A DNA stretch of 11,266 nt from Cytophagales bacterium (GTDB lineage Bacteria; Bacteroidota; Bacteroidia; Cytophagales; Cyclobacteriaceae), in NCBI GenBank assembly GCA_003504855.1, contig DNZD01000082.1, positions 1 through 11,266 of the forward strand. The letters run 5' to 3'. The position numbers and the translations under genes were made by a program. Of the stretch, positions 1 to 7,794 are shown piece after piece. The notes beneath the pieces were generated by a model, which saw only the letters and a program-made list of their open reading frames with translations, searched no databases and was not told the DNA's origin. The stretch's first letter is position 1; every line of letters begins with the position of its first letter.

Positions 1-1
1 C

Positions 2-3000
2 TTCGGTGCCCGACGCGCAACCGTAACGTCTGCATCACCCACTTCACTTACTGTTGTTGTACCTGCTGGTGCTACCTTCCAACCCATCACGGTAACACGC
101 AGCGGACTCACCGGATTTTCACAGGTACCATTCATTACCACCTTTGCGAATGGCGGCGTGATTGATGCCTGCTCATTCAGTGCCCTGACGGAGTATGCAG
201 CCGGCACCAACACTCAGGATGTTGCCCTCGGTGACCTGGATGGCGATGGCAAAGTGGATATGGTCGTTACCAACTACGGTACCAGCAATATTTCGGTTTA
301 CCGCAATACCAGTACCACTGGCACCATCACCGCCACTTCGTTCTCAGCTAAAGTTGACTTTGCCTTGAGTTCGAATTCATACACTACGACCATTGGCGAT
401 GTCGATGGGGACGGGAAACTGGATATGGTTGCCTCCAACTATCTGAGCGGAACCATTTCTGTATTCCGTAACACTGCCTCTTCAGGATCTATTACATCCG
501 CTTCATTTGCGCCCGCGGTACAGTTTACAGCAGGCACATCACCTTTGTCCATCAGCGTACGTGATTTTGATCTGGATGGCAAATCAGATATTGCGGTGCT
601 CAATACCGGCAGCAACAATGTGTCCATATTCCGAAACATCGGTACGCCGGGCACGCTCAATGCCAGTAGCCTGTCGACCAAAGTTGATTTTACTATTGGA
701 TCCTCTGGTCAGGGCCTGAATGTCGAAGACCTGGATGGAGACGGGAAGCCGGATATCCTGGTACCCGTAGGAAATGGAGTAGATATCCTGCGAAACAACT
801 CGAGCCGTGGAGCAATTACAATTTCTTCATTCGATGCAAAGGTCAACTTTGCCACAGGGGCATCTCCGAACTATGCCGCCACCGGGGACCTGGACAAAGA
901 TGGTAAGCCGGATATTGTGGTAAGCAACTTGGGCAATTCCAATATTTCGGTGCTCAAAAACATCAGTGCCCCGGGATCTATCTCAACAGGTTCGTTTGCC
1001 GCTAAGTTTGATATCGCTACTTTGACCAGTCCCAGCGGCATTGCCTTAGGCGATCTGGACGGGGACGGCGCACTGGACATCGCGGTAGCAAGCCAAACCG
1101 CCAACAAGATTTCGGTCTTCAAAAATATATCCACAGTTGGGACGCTCGACCCTTCTTCCTTCGCCGCCAACGTTGACTTCGCTTCCAGCAGCAACCCGAG
1201 AACCCTTGCGATGGGCGACCTCGATGGCGATGGTCGTCCTGAACTCGCTGTTGCGGGATCAAGCGCTAATGCTGTCGGCGTGTTGCGCAATACCGTATCT
1301 ACCCTGGCTGCACCAACACTTACGTCATTTACACCGGCTCAGGGACCGCCCGGTACATTGGTCACCATTACCGGAACAAACTTCAGTACAATTGCTGCTC
1401 AGAATACTGTGAAGTTCAACGGCACCACAGCATCGATCGTATCCAGCACCTCCACCACCCTCAACGTAACCGTGCCACCAGGCGCCACTAACGGAACCAT
1501 CTCCGTATCGACTGGATGTAATACAGCCACCAGCTCAGGCACATTTACAACCGCAATTGGTATTTCCGGATTCTCGCCGGCATCGGGACCCGTTGGAACA
1601 ACCGTGATCATCGATGGCGGTGGTTTTAGCACTACTCCTTCCAACAACGTAGTGTTCTTTGGGGCAACGCAGGCCACCGTAACCAATGCAACTGCCACTC
1701 AACTGACCGTAACCGTGCCTTATGGCGCCACCTACAAACCCATTTCGCTTACGGTGGGTGGTGTGGTTTCCAGGTCGGCCGTTCCTTTTCTGGTCACTTA
1801 TTCGGGCGGGGGCACACTGGATGCCTGCTCCTTTGCTGCGAAGGTGGACTTCCCCACAGGAACCAGTCCCAACGGAACGCACCTGATTGATATCGATGGC
1901 GATGGAAAGTCTGACATGGTCTTTACCAACACTACCAGCAATACCCTGTCGGTTGCGCGCAACACCAGCAGCGGAACCGGTGTAGTCAGTTTTGCCGCGT
2001 CGACAGACTTCATACCGCTGGCAGGACCCGATGGACTTACTTTCGGGGACCTTGATGGTGATGGCAAGCAGGATATTGCCATTATGAATAACAATGGGAT
2101 CTCTGTTTTCAGAAATACAAGCACACCAGGAGTCATTTCGTTTGCCACACGTATCGACATTGCAGCAGGCTTACTTACCAATGGCCGCCGGATAACGGTC
2201 GGGGATCTTGATATCGACGGTAAGCTGGACATTATCGTTCCCAATAGCTTCACAAAGGTCTCCGTATTAAAAAATCAGAGTACGCCGGGCAATATTTCAT
2301 TTGCCACCAAAGTGGACTTTGCAATCCACGGCCTCAGCACGTTGCCATGGAATGCAACCGTGGGTGATTTGGATGGAGATAATAAGCCGGAAATTTTAGT
2401 GAGCCTCATCAGCAGCGGAAACCGTGTTTCGATACTGCGCAACACCACAACTCCCGGCGTGATCAACAGCAGTTCCTTTGCGCCGTTTGTCGAATTTGTA
2501 ACGGGCTCGAATCCTTATGATGTAGAGTTAGCAGACATTGATGGGGATCAAAAAGTCGAAATCATTACAGCCAACTCAAGCAGTGGAACCATTTCAGTTT
2601 TCAGAAACACCACTACACTGGGTGTGATCAATGCATCATCATTCGCTGCACGTGTCGATTACTTCATTGGTGTTGTCCCCAATAATCTGGCTATTGATGA
2701 CTTCGACGGTGACGGCAAACCAGATATCGCCATTGGACGAAGTCAGGCTGCCTTTGTTACTGTCCTCCGTAACATTTCCACCCTGGGAGTCATCAATGCA
2801 GGATCATTGTCATCAAAAGTAGAATTTGATTCCGGCCCTGCTCTCACCGCCACATATGACATAGCAGCCGGTGATATTGACAACGACGGTCGTACCGATC
2901 TTGTCTTGACCAACGACAAAGCATCTGTCTTCCTCAACACCACCGGCGTGAATCCAGTTCCTACCATCACATCGTTTACTCCAAGCTTTGGTCTGGATGG

Positions 3001-6000
3001 CACAGTAGTTACCATCACCGGTACTAATTTCAGCACCACCCCTGCCGCAAACTCAGTTACTTTTAACGGCATCCCCGCTGTGGTTACTGCCAGTACCTCT
3101 ACCACCTTAACCACTTCAGTCCCTGTTGGCTCCTCCACGGGCACCATACGGGTGGCCGTCGGATGTCCTGCTGCGGTAAGCGCTACCAGTTTTTATGTAG
3201 GCACCTGTCTGCCTCCTGCCGAGCGTAATGCCCTGTTTGCCATTTATTACGCCATGGATGGTGCTAACTGGACCAACTCCACCAATTGGTTAAGTCAGGA
3301 TGAATCAACCTGGTTTGGCGTTACCATAACAGGTTGTCACGTCACCGGATTGTCCTTACCCAATAATCACTTAAACGGGTTCTTCCCGCCAGAGCTTGGT
3401 GATCTTACTGCATTGATAACACTTAACCTGTCCAGAAATAGTATTCAGGGAGGAATCCCCGATCAAATTGCCAATCTGACAAGTCTGCAGACGCTAAACC
3501 TCGAAGTAAACGCACTGTCTGGCGGAGTCACCACTTCTTTGGGCAGCCTGGTACAACTAAGCACCCTTTCACTTGCGAGCAATCAACTGTCCGGTGATGT
3601 GCCTGAGTCGCTGGCCACCTTACCTAGCCTGTCGGTAGTAAAACTGTGGGGCAACTACTTTACTTCCATTCCAATCTTTGATCCTGCAAAAATCACCACC
3701 CTTTCGGTGGAGTATAATTCACTGGACTTTGGCGACCTGGAGCCGAACATCAACATTTCCGGAATTACGTATGTGCCACAGGCTGCATTGCCTCCCGGCG
3801 GAATTTTCAATTTTAATACGAGTACCTCCATTACCGTTCCGTTCAGTACGCCAGGTTCAGGTAACAGCTACCAATGGTATCGGGCAAGTACGACCATTAT
3901 TCCCGGCGCAACATCCGCCTCGCTCACACTCAATAATCCGACTGCTGCAGATGTTGATTCATATACGGTACAGGTAACAAGTTCCGTGGTCCCGGGATTA
4001 ACGTTGACTTCGATGCCATATATGTTGTTTGAAAATCCATGCGCACCCGGACCCAGAACGGCGGGAACGCTGGACCTCGCCTTTGATCCCAGGAATACCG
4101 ATCCAACACCTGTTTCTGCTGTTGCCATCCAGAGCACGGGCAAGAGCATCATATCCACCACATTTGGAACGTTCAACTCAGTAGATGTAAGTGGAATAGC
4201 CAGATTTAATACAGATGGCACTCTCGATAACACATTTACCATCGGCACCTACTACCCCAATGACCGGCAATTACTGGTACAGCCGGATGATAAGATTATA
4301 GGCGTCTACAGCGGGACCTACACCTATCTCATTCGAATGAATGCTGATGGGACCGATGACGTGGCCTTTATCAGCAACGTGCCGCAGTATTACTCCTCCG
4401 GTATTAATGCAGTAGCCCTCCAACCCGATGGCAAAATAATTGTCGCTGCATATGACTCCTATGGAAGCAGTAATTTCATGGAGCGACTCAATACCGACGG
4501 TACAGTAGACAATACGTTCAACGTAACCGTTGATCTCGCCACCACCGTCATGAAGGTTCAGCCGGATGGATATGTACTGGTTGGTGGATCCTTCCTCGGG
4601 GGTATGACACGTCTGGATCCAACCGGAGCTACAGATGCAAGCTTTCAGATCGTGGAAGGGGCTGACGATATGGTGACTGACATCCTTCTACAACCTGACG
4701 GCAAAATTATTGTGCTCGGATTATTCACTCACTATAATGATGACCCTCATCGCGGCATTGTACGCCTCAACCCAGATGGTACCGTAGACACGAGTTTCAA
4801 TCCTTATGGCATTAGCCAGGTTGGCTCGGTGGCCGGCCTCGGCATACAGCCCAATAAAGGTTTCATTCAGTCGGATGGCAAAATTGTGATCGCCGGGTAT
4901 TTCGCTGATGTGAATCATGCCAACAAAATCAGCATGGTGCGCCTCAATACAGATGGCTCCGTCGACTGCACTTTCGACACCGGAACGGGGCCTGATACCT
5001 CCATTTATGATGTGGCTCAACAATCAGACGGTGACATATTAATAGCGGGCGATTTCACTGCGTATGACGGAACCACGCGATACGGCTTTGCCCGCGTGAA
5101 GAACGGCGGAAACAATACCATTACGATTACGAAACAGCCGGCCGATGCGATTGTTTGTAACGGAGCAACGGCATCATTCTCGTGTTTGGCCACGGGGACT
5201 ACCAATATTACTTATCAATGGCAGTTCAGCCCCAATAGCTCACCTCTTGTGTTCACCGATATTACCAACGGGGGTATTTATTCGGGAGCAAACACCAATT
5301 CGCTCAGTGTAGTTACTGCCGGCAATGTCGGAGCTGGTCGGTACCGGTGCCGCATCAATGGGGATATTGCCCTGGAAGTAGTCACATACGATGAGGGGCT
5401 ATTCATCAGCGCCCCTCCCGCTCCGCCGTTGGGAGTTCCGAACTCCGGATGCGTGGCTACCGCTGTCGTCATCGGTGCCTCCGGCTCAAGCAATGGACAA
5501 TACAGGTGGTATACCGTCGCCAGTGGCGGGACTGCCATTCCGGGTGAAGTCAACAGTCAATATACTACTCCGGCGTTGACAGTAACCACCGACTACTATG
5601 CATCCATAAACAATGGTACTTGCGAGAGTTCGCGAACCATTGTTACGGCCACCGTGTTGCCTTCACCTGGTCCACCGACAACCACGGGAGCCGTATCCTG
5701 TGCTGCATCCAGTATGACGCTGACAGCCTCTGGGAGCACGAATGGAAATTATCGCTGGTATACCGTCTCCACCGGAGGCACGGCCATTCCGGGTGAAGTC
5801 AATAGTCAGTATATCACACCTGTTGTTGCAGTTACCACCAATTGGTTCGTCTCTCTTTTCAATGGCACCTGCGAAAGTACCCGACAGTCTGTAAGCGCCA
5901 CCATAGATCAGGTGGCGAAACCAGCGATCACAACAACCAACTGTACAGCAAGCGGCGCTACTTTGAATGGTCCCGTCGGATTCACCGCATACATATGGTC

Positions 6001-6694
6001 AACCGGTGGCAGCGGGCAATCGATCTCTGTGTCCAGTGCCGGTAGTTACACGCTGGTGGTTAAGAATGGCAACGGATGTTCAAGTCCGGTTTCTGATGCG
6101 GTGACATTTACAGCAGCTTTCTGCAACCAATCTCCGCAGGGCACCACCACCTCATTGACCACCACCATTGATGTGCCGGTGTCAACCGATCTCCTCAACT
6201 TGTTCAAGGATCCCGATAACAACCTTGATCTGACCACATTTACCATTGTTACACCACCCCTGAGCGGAGCCAAGGCCAGCATTACTGCGGGTATATTGTC
6301 CGTTGATTATACCGGCATTTCATTTGCTGGCACTGATGAAATAACTGTTTCGGTTTGCGACCTCGCCGGGGCCTGCGTCCAGCAAAAGATCACCATCGAA
6401 GTTGCCGGAGAAATCATTGTCTATACGGGCATTTCTCCGGACGGAAATGGTAAAAATGACAATTGGATCATTAAGTATATTGATCTGCTGCCCGACACCA
6501 AAGAGAATCACGTTACCGTGTACAATCGCTGGGGGGATGCCGTATTTGAAGTCGATAATTACAACAACACCAGTCGGGTATTTGCCGGGGTTGGTAAAAA
6601 CGGAAGTGAGTTGGGCACTGGCACTTACTTCTATAAGATTGAATTCAGTTCAGGCAGAAAGACATTGACCGGTTACCTCTCCTTGAAGCGATAA
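2..6694 (+). CDS. Giant multidomain T9SS cargo / surface protein (5' partial)
   Basis: The frame is open from base 2, so the true start lies upstream; the GTG at 158 is internal. Counting from base 2, 2,230 residues are visible: TIG tail 1-52, seven FG-GAP/VCBS repeats about 53-433, TIG domains about 435-518 and 519-600, seven FG-GAP/VCBS repeats about 606-980, TIG 984-1067, an LRR cap and repeats 1069-1255, Ig-like 1257-1348, delta-60 repeats 1352-1702, Ig-like domains 1704-2043, a cadherin-like domain 2044-2137 and a gliding-motility-associated (CHU_C-like) domain 2138-2230. That last domain is the type B sorting signal of the type IX secretion system, so the protein is expected to cross the outer membrane and be surface-bound or released. 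The N-terminal signal peptide is outside the window. The DxDxDG loops suggest calcium binding. Adhesion or motility is inferred from SprB-like proteins; no catalytic domain was seen. The PorP/SprF gene starts 4 bases after the stop. Confidence 0.95.
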   Translation, partial: FGARRATVTSASPTSLTVVVPAGATFQPITVTRSGLTGFSQVPFITTFANGGVIDACSFSALTEYAAGTNTQDVALGDLDGDGKVDMVVTNYGTSNISVYRNTSTTGTITATSFSAKVDFALSSNSYTTTIGDVDGDGKLDMVASNYLSGTISVFRNTASSGSITSASFAPAVQFTAGTSPLSISVRDFDLDGKSDIAVLNTGSNNVSIFRNIGTPGTLNASSLSTKVDFTIGSSGQGLNVEDLDGDGKPDILVPVGNGVDILRNNSSRGAITISSFDAKVNFATGASPNYAATGDLDKDGKPDIVVSNLGNSNISVLKNISAPGSISTGSFAAKFDIATLTSPSGIALGDLDGDGALDIAVASQTANKISVFKNISTVGTLDPSSFAANVDFASSSNPRTLAMGDLDGDGRPELAVAGSSANAVGVLRNTVSTLAAPTLTSFTPAQGPPGTLVTITGTNFSTIAAQNTVKFNGTTASIVSSTSTTLNVTVPPGATNGTISVSTGCNTATSSGTFTTAIGISGFSPASGPVGTTVIIDGGGFSTTPSNNVVFFGATQATVTNATATQLTVTVPYGATYKPISLTVGGVVSRSAVPFLVTYSGGGTLDACSFAAKVDFPTGTSPNGTHLIDIDGDGKSDMVFTNTTSNTLSVARNTSSGTGVVSFAASTDFIPLAGPDGLTFGDLDGDGKQDIAIMNNNGISVFRNTSTPGVISFATRIDIAAGLLTNGRRITVGDLDIDGKLDIIVPNSFTKVSVLKNQSTPGNISFATKVDFAIHGLSTLPWNATVGDLDGDNKPEILVSLISSGNRVSILRNTTTPGVINSSSFAPFVEFVTGSNPYDVELADIDGDQKVEIITANSSSGTISVFRNTTTLGVINASSFAARVDYFIGVVPNNLAIDDFDGDGKPDIAIGRSQAAFVTVLRNISTLGVINAGSLSSKVEFDSGPALTATYDIAAGDIDNDGRTDLVLTNDKASVFLNTTGVNPVPTITSFTPSFGLDGTVVTITGTNFSTTPAANSVTFNGIPAVVTASTSTTLTTSVPVGSSTGTIRVAVGCPAAVSATSFYVGTCLPPAERNALFAIYYAMDGANWTNSTNWLSQDESTWFGVTITGCHVTGLSLPNNHLNGFFPPELGDLTALITLNLSRNSIQGGIPDQIANLTSLQTLNLEVNALSGGVTTSLGSLVQLSTLSLASNQLSGDVPESLATLPSLSVVKLWGNYFTSIPIFDPAKITTLSVEYNSLDFGDLEPNINISGITYVPQAALPPGGIFNFNTSTSITVPFSTPGSGNSYQWYRASTTIIPGATSASLTLNNPTAADVDSYTVQVTSSVVPGLTLTSMPYMLFENPCAPGPRTAGTLDLAFDPRNTDPTPVSAVAIQSTGKSIISTTFGTFNSVDVSGIARFNTDGTLDNTFTIGTYYPNDRQLLVQPDDKIIGVYSGTYTYLIRMNADGTDDVAFISNVPQYYSSGINAVALQPDGKIIVAAYDSYGSSNFMERLNTDGTVDNTFNVTVDLATTVMKVQPDGYVLVGGSFLGGMTRLDPTGATDASFQIVEGADDMVTDILLQPDGKIIVLGLFTHYNDDPHRGIVRLNPDGTVDTSFNPYGISQVGSVAGLGIQPNKGFIQSDGKIVIAGYFADVNHANKISMVRLNTDGSVDCTFDTGTGPDTSIYDVAQQSDGDILIAGDFTAYDGTTRYGFARVKNGGNNTITITKQPADAIVCNGATASFSCLATGTTNITYQWQFSPNSSPLVFTDITNGGIYSGANTNSLSVVTAGNVGAGRYRCRINGDIALEVVTYDEGLFISAPPAPPLGVPNSGCVATAVVIGASGSSNGQYRWYTVASGGTAIPGEVNSQYTTPALTVTTDYYASINNGTCESSRTIVTATVLPSPGPPTTTGAVSCAASSMTLTASGSTNGNYRWYTVSTGGTAIPGEVNSQYITPVVAVTTNWFVSLFNGTCESTRQSVSATIDQVAKPAITTTNCTASGATLNGPVGFTAYIWSTGGSGQSISVSSAGSYTLVVKNGNGCSSPVSDAVTFTAAFCNQSPQGTTTSLTTTIDVPVSTDLLNLFKDPDNNLDLTTFTIVTPPLSGAKASITAGILSVDYTGISFAGTDEITVSVCDLAGACVQQKITIEVAGEIIVYTGISPDGNGKNDNWIIKYIDLLPDTKENHVTVYNRWGDAVFEVDNYNNTSRVFAGVGKNGSELGTGTYFYKIEFSSGRKTLTGYLSLKR
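161..1300 (+). repeat. FG-GAP/VCBS repeat array A (seven units)
   Basis: Seven tandem units of about 55 codons are visible. Their calcium-loop aspartates (first D of the D-x-D-x-D-G loop) begin at 233, 398, 563, 728, 887, 1052 and 1217, a spacing of 159-165 bases. Each unit has the form GDLDGDGKxDIVV, then N-x-S-N-x-ISV-x-RN, a short STPG-like turn, and SFxxKVDF before the next loop. FG-GAP repeats of this kind fold as blades of a beta-propeller, and seven blades is the integrin-type number. The units have diverged at the DNA level, so the array is old. In unit 7 the last loop residue is Glu rather than Asp. Confidence 0.9.
1304..1801 (+). other. Two tandem IPT/TIG (Ig-like fold) domains
   Basis: Two consecutive domains each begin with a xITSFxPxxGPxGTxVxIxG-type strand, followed by GxNFST, a VxFNG or VxFFG strand, and TxLxVTVPxGAT. 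This is the IPT/TIG pattern. The first (1304-1555) contains the only cysteine between the two propeller arrays' start cysteines. The second (1556-1801) closely resembles the partial TIG domain at 2-157, and both are followed directly by a D-A-C-S-F motif that opens an FG-GAP array. Confidence 0.85.
1817..2941 (+). repeat. FG-GAP/VCBS repeat array B (seven units)
   Basis: This is a second array of seven units. Its calcium-loop aspartates begin at 1889, 2048, 2204, 2366, 2534, 2699 and 2873, a spacing of 156-174 bases. It opens with the same D-A-C-S-F motif as array A. Several loops deviate from the consensus: units 4 and 5 lack the loop Gly (DGDN, DGDQ) and end in Glu. Array B is followed by one TIG domain (2950-3200) and then by the LRR block, whereas array A is followed by two TIG domains. 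Confidence 0.9.
3206..3766 (+). repeat. Leucine-rich repeat block with N-terminal cap
   Basis: The block begins with a cap (ERNALFAIYYAMDGANW, then TNSTNWL and a STWFGV strand) of the kind that precedes LRRs in Bacteroidota surface proteins. About five repeats of roughly 24 residues follow, with the pattern LxxLxxLxLxxNxLxGxIPxxLGxL; examples are LNLSRNSIQGGIP and LSLASNQLSGDVP. This is the plant-type LRR consensus. LRRs usually form a curved protein-binding surface, so this segment is a candidate ligand-binding part of the giant protein. The last repeats are irregular and lead into an Ig-like domain. Confidence 0.85.
4055..5107 (+). repeat. Delta-60 repeat array (about seven units)
   Basis: About seven copies of a unit built on V-x-x-QPDGKIIVxG, then R-LNxDGTxDxTF, are visible. 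Clear examples are the segments around LQPDGKIIVAA, VQPDGYVLVGGSF, LQPDGKIIVLG and QSDGKIVIAGYF. This is the delta-60 repeat pattern. Units 1, 2 and 4 are more degenerate, and unit 7 lacks the final DGTxDxTF segment. A seven-unit array would fit a third beta-propeller, which is inference from the count. It begins right after an Ig-like domain and ends before another. Confidence 0.85.
5431..5925 (+). repeat. Tandemly duplicated Ig-like domain
   Basis: Two adjacent copies of an 83-codon Ig-like domain (CHU_C-associated type) share YRWYTVxxGGTAIPGEVNSQ, then a hydrophobic strand and NGTCES. The DNA is also similar: a 20-base stretch is identical at 5534-5553 and 5783-5802, exactly 249 bases apart, and most of the flanking 60 bases match. 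This is the most recent internal duplication that I can see in the gene. Confidence 0.85.
6413..6691 (+). other. Type B T9SS sorting domain (gliding-motility-associated C-terminal domain)
   Basis: The last 93 residues carry the hallmarks of the CHU_C / gliding-motility-associated C-terminal domain: ISPDGNGKNDNW at the start, VTVYNRWGDAVFE in the middle, LGTGTYFYKIEF near the end, and a final strand GYLSLKR. The domain directs export through the type IX secretion system in Bacteroidota. In type B cargo it depends on a PorP/SprF-family partner, and such a gene lies directly downstream. Confidence 0.93.
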
Positions 6695-6698
6695 GACC

Positions 6699-7631
6699 AT
6701 GAAGCATACCATCCATCGGTTTATTGTTCTTTCCCAGGGTACCCTGTTGATCCTCTTATTCAGCGCAACCCTTGGTTGGTCGCAACAAGATCCGCTTTAT
6801 GCCCTTTACCTCAACAACCCCCTGCTCATCAACCCGGCCTATACCGGCATCAACAATAACCTGACTGTGTTTGCCGGCTACCGAAATCAATGGGCCGGTT
6901 TTGATGGAAACCCCACAACTTTAAATGCGGGAGGGCATATTTCTTTGTTTCAAAATAAGATGGCTGCGGGGCTTGTAATTGTCAGCGACCGATTGGGTGA
7001 AAATACAAATACGCAGGTCACGGCAAGTTATGCGTATAAGATCCGGCTCAACGCGGGCACCACCCTTGCTTTTGGTATGCAGGCCGGGTTCCTCAACTAC
7101 AAGGTCGATCCTTCCCTGCTCAACCTTCAGGATTTAACAGACCCGGTCTTTACTCCGCTGAATCAAATGACTCCATCTCTCGGTGCCGGTGTGATGGTGA
7201 AGTCAGATAAATTTCTGGTCGGAATTTCTGTTCCCCGCATGCTCAATGGAACCCTCGACCTGGGCGGACAACCTATAAAGGTTTACCAGCAGCATTACTA
7301 CATCATGGGGTCTTATCTGTTCTTTCTCTCAGAAAGAATTCTCTTTAAGCCAACTACCTTATTGAAAGCTGTGCAAGGATCACCCTTGTCAACCGATCTG
7401 AATCTTAATCTTATAATCGACCGGAAATATGTCGCCGGGGTGTACACGCGCAACTTTAGCGCCTTCGGTGTTCTTGCTCAGGTAACCTTTCTCGACAAAT
7501 ACAAATTGGCCTATGCGCTGGAGGTACCCACCAACAAATCCGTGGGTACCCGTTTCGTCACCAACGAAATCATGCTCAGCATGCGATTGAGTGCCCTTAG
7601 CTTTCATGATGCGGCCGATTCCGGCTTTTGA
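6699..7631 (+). CDS. PorP/SprF family type IX secretion system outer-membrane protein
   Basis: The product is 310 residues, about the usual family length. It has an N-terminal signal peptide (about residues 1-28, hydrophobic core LLILLFSATLGW). The family signature follows: DPLYALYLNNPLLINPAYTG at residues 31-50, then YRNQWAGFDGNPTTLN at 61-76. The rest alternates short beta strands and turns, as expected for an outer-membrane barrel, and ends in the strand IMLSMRLSAL plus a short tail. The ATG lies 4 bases after the stop of the giant T9SS gene, so the two are almost certainly co-transcribed. In Flavobacterium johnsoniae, SprF is needed for secretion of the adjacent SprB. By analogy this protein probably exports or anchors the upstream cargo. 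It is a paralogue of the motility and secretion components rather than clearly the core PorP. Confidence 0.93.
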   Translation: MKHTIHRFIVLSQGTLLILLFSATLGWSQQDPLYALYLNNPLLINPAYTGINNNLTVFAGYRNQWAGFDGNPTTLNAGGHISLFQNKMAAGLVIVSDRLGENTNTQVTASYAYKIRLNAGTTLAFGMQAGFLNYKVDPSLLNLQDLTDPVFTPLNQMTPSLGAGVMVKSDKFLVGISVPRMLNGTLDLGGQPIKVYQQHYYIMGSYLFFLSERILFKPTTLLKAVQGSPLSTDLNLNLIIDRKYVAGVYTRNFSAFGVLAQVTFLDKYKLAYALEVPTNKSVGTRFVTNEIMLSMRLSALSFHDAADSGF

Positions 7632-7634
7632 ACC

Positions 7635-7656
7635 AAATACATCATTAGTAGTATTT
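7635..7656 (+). terminator. Possible weak AT-rich hairpin after the PorP/SprF gene
   Basis: A 6-base inverted repeat (aaatac / gtattt) with a 10-base loop begins 3 bases after the stop. It lacks a GC-rich stem and a following T tract, so it is at best a weak terminator. The rest of 7657-7794 shows no RNA gene and no convincing Bacteroidota promoter (TTG / TAnnTTTG with about 20 bases between). Confidence 0.2.
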
Positions 7657-7794
7657 CTAGCGTCATATTCTTCCGACTGCGGGTATTTTAGTCTCAAAAA
7701 ATCACGCATTTGGTGTCAATCGAAAATTTACCCCCGCTTGGGTACAACGAAGGCCTGCAAAACGTGTTAAATTATACTGACAATCCCCATTGTT

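Noticed and set aside
158..160. GTG at 158 as the start of the giant gene
   Set aside because: The frame stays open to base 2 and the upstream residues form the end of a TIG domain like the one at 1556-1801, so the GTG is an internal valine.
233..2875. Regular spacing of about 165 bases, as in a CRISPR or satellite array
   Set aside because: The similarity is at protein level, the units are coding and the DNA has diverged; there are no identical short direct repeats with unique spacers.
871..3147. Several minus-strand open frames of 60-150 codons opposite the FG-GAP arrays
   Set aside because: They recur with the repeats, have low-complexity Ser/Pro-rich products, and result from the repeated codons of the sense gene.
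7389..7709. Minus-strand open frame of 106 codons over the end of the PorP/SprF gene
   Set aside because: It overlaps a well-supported gene and shows no recognisable motif.
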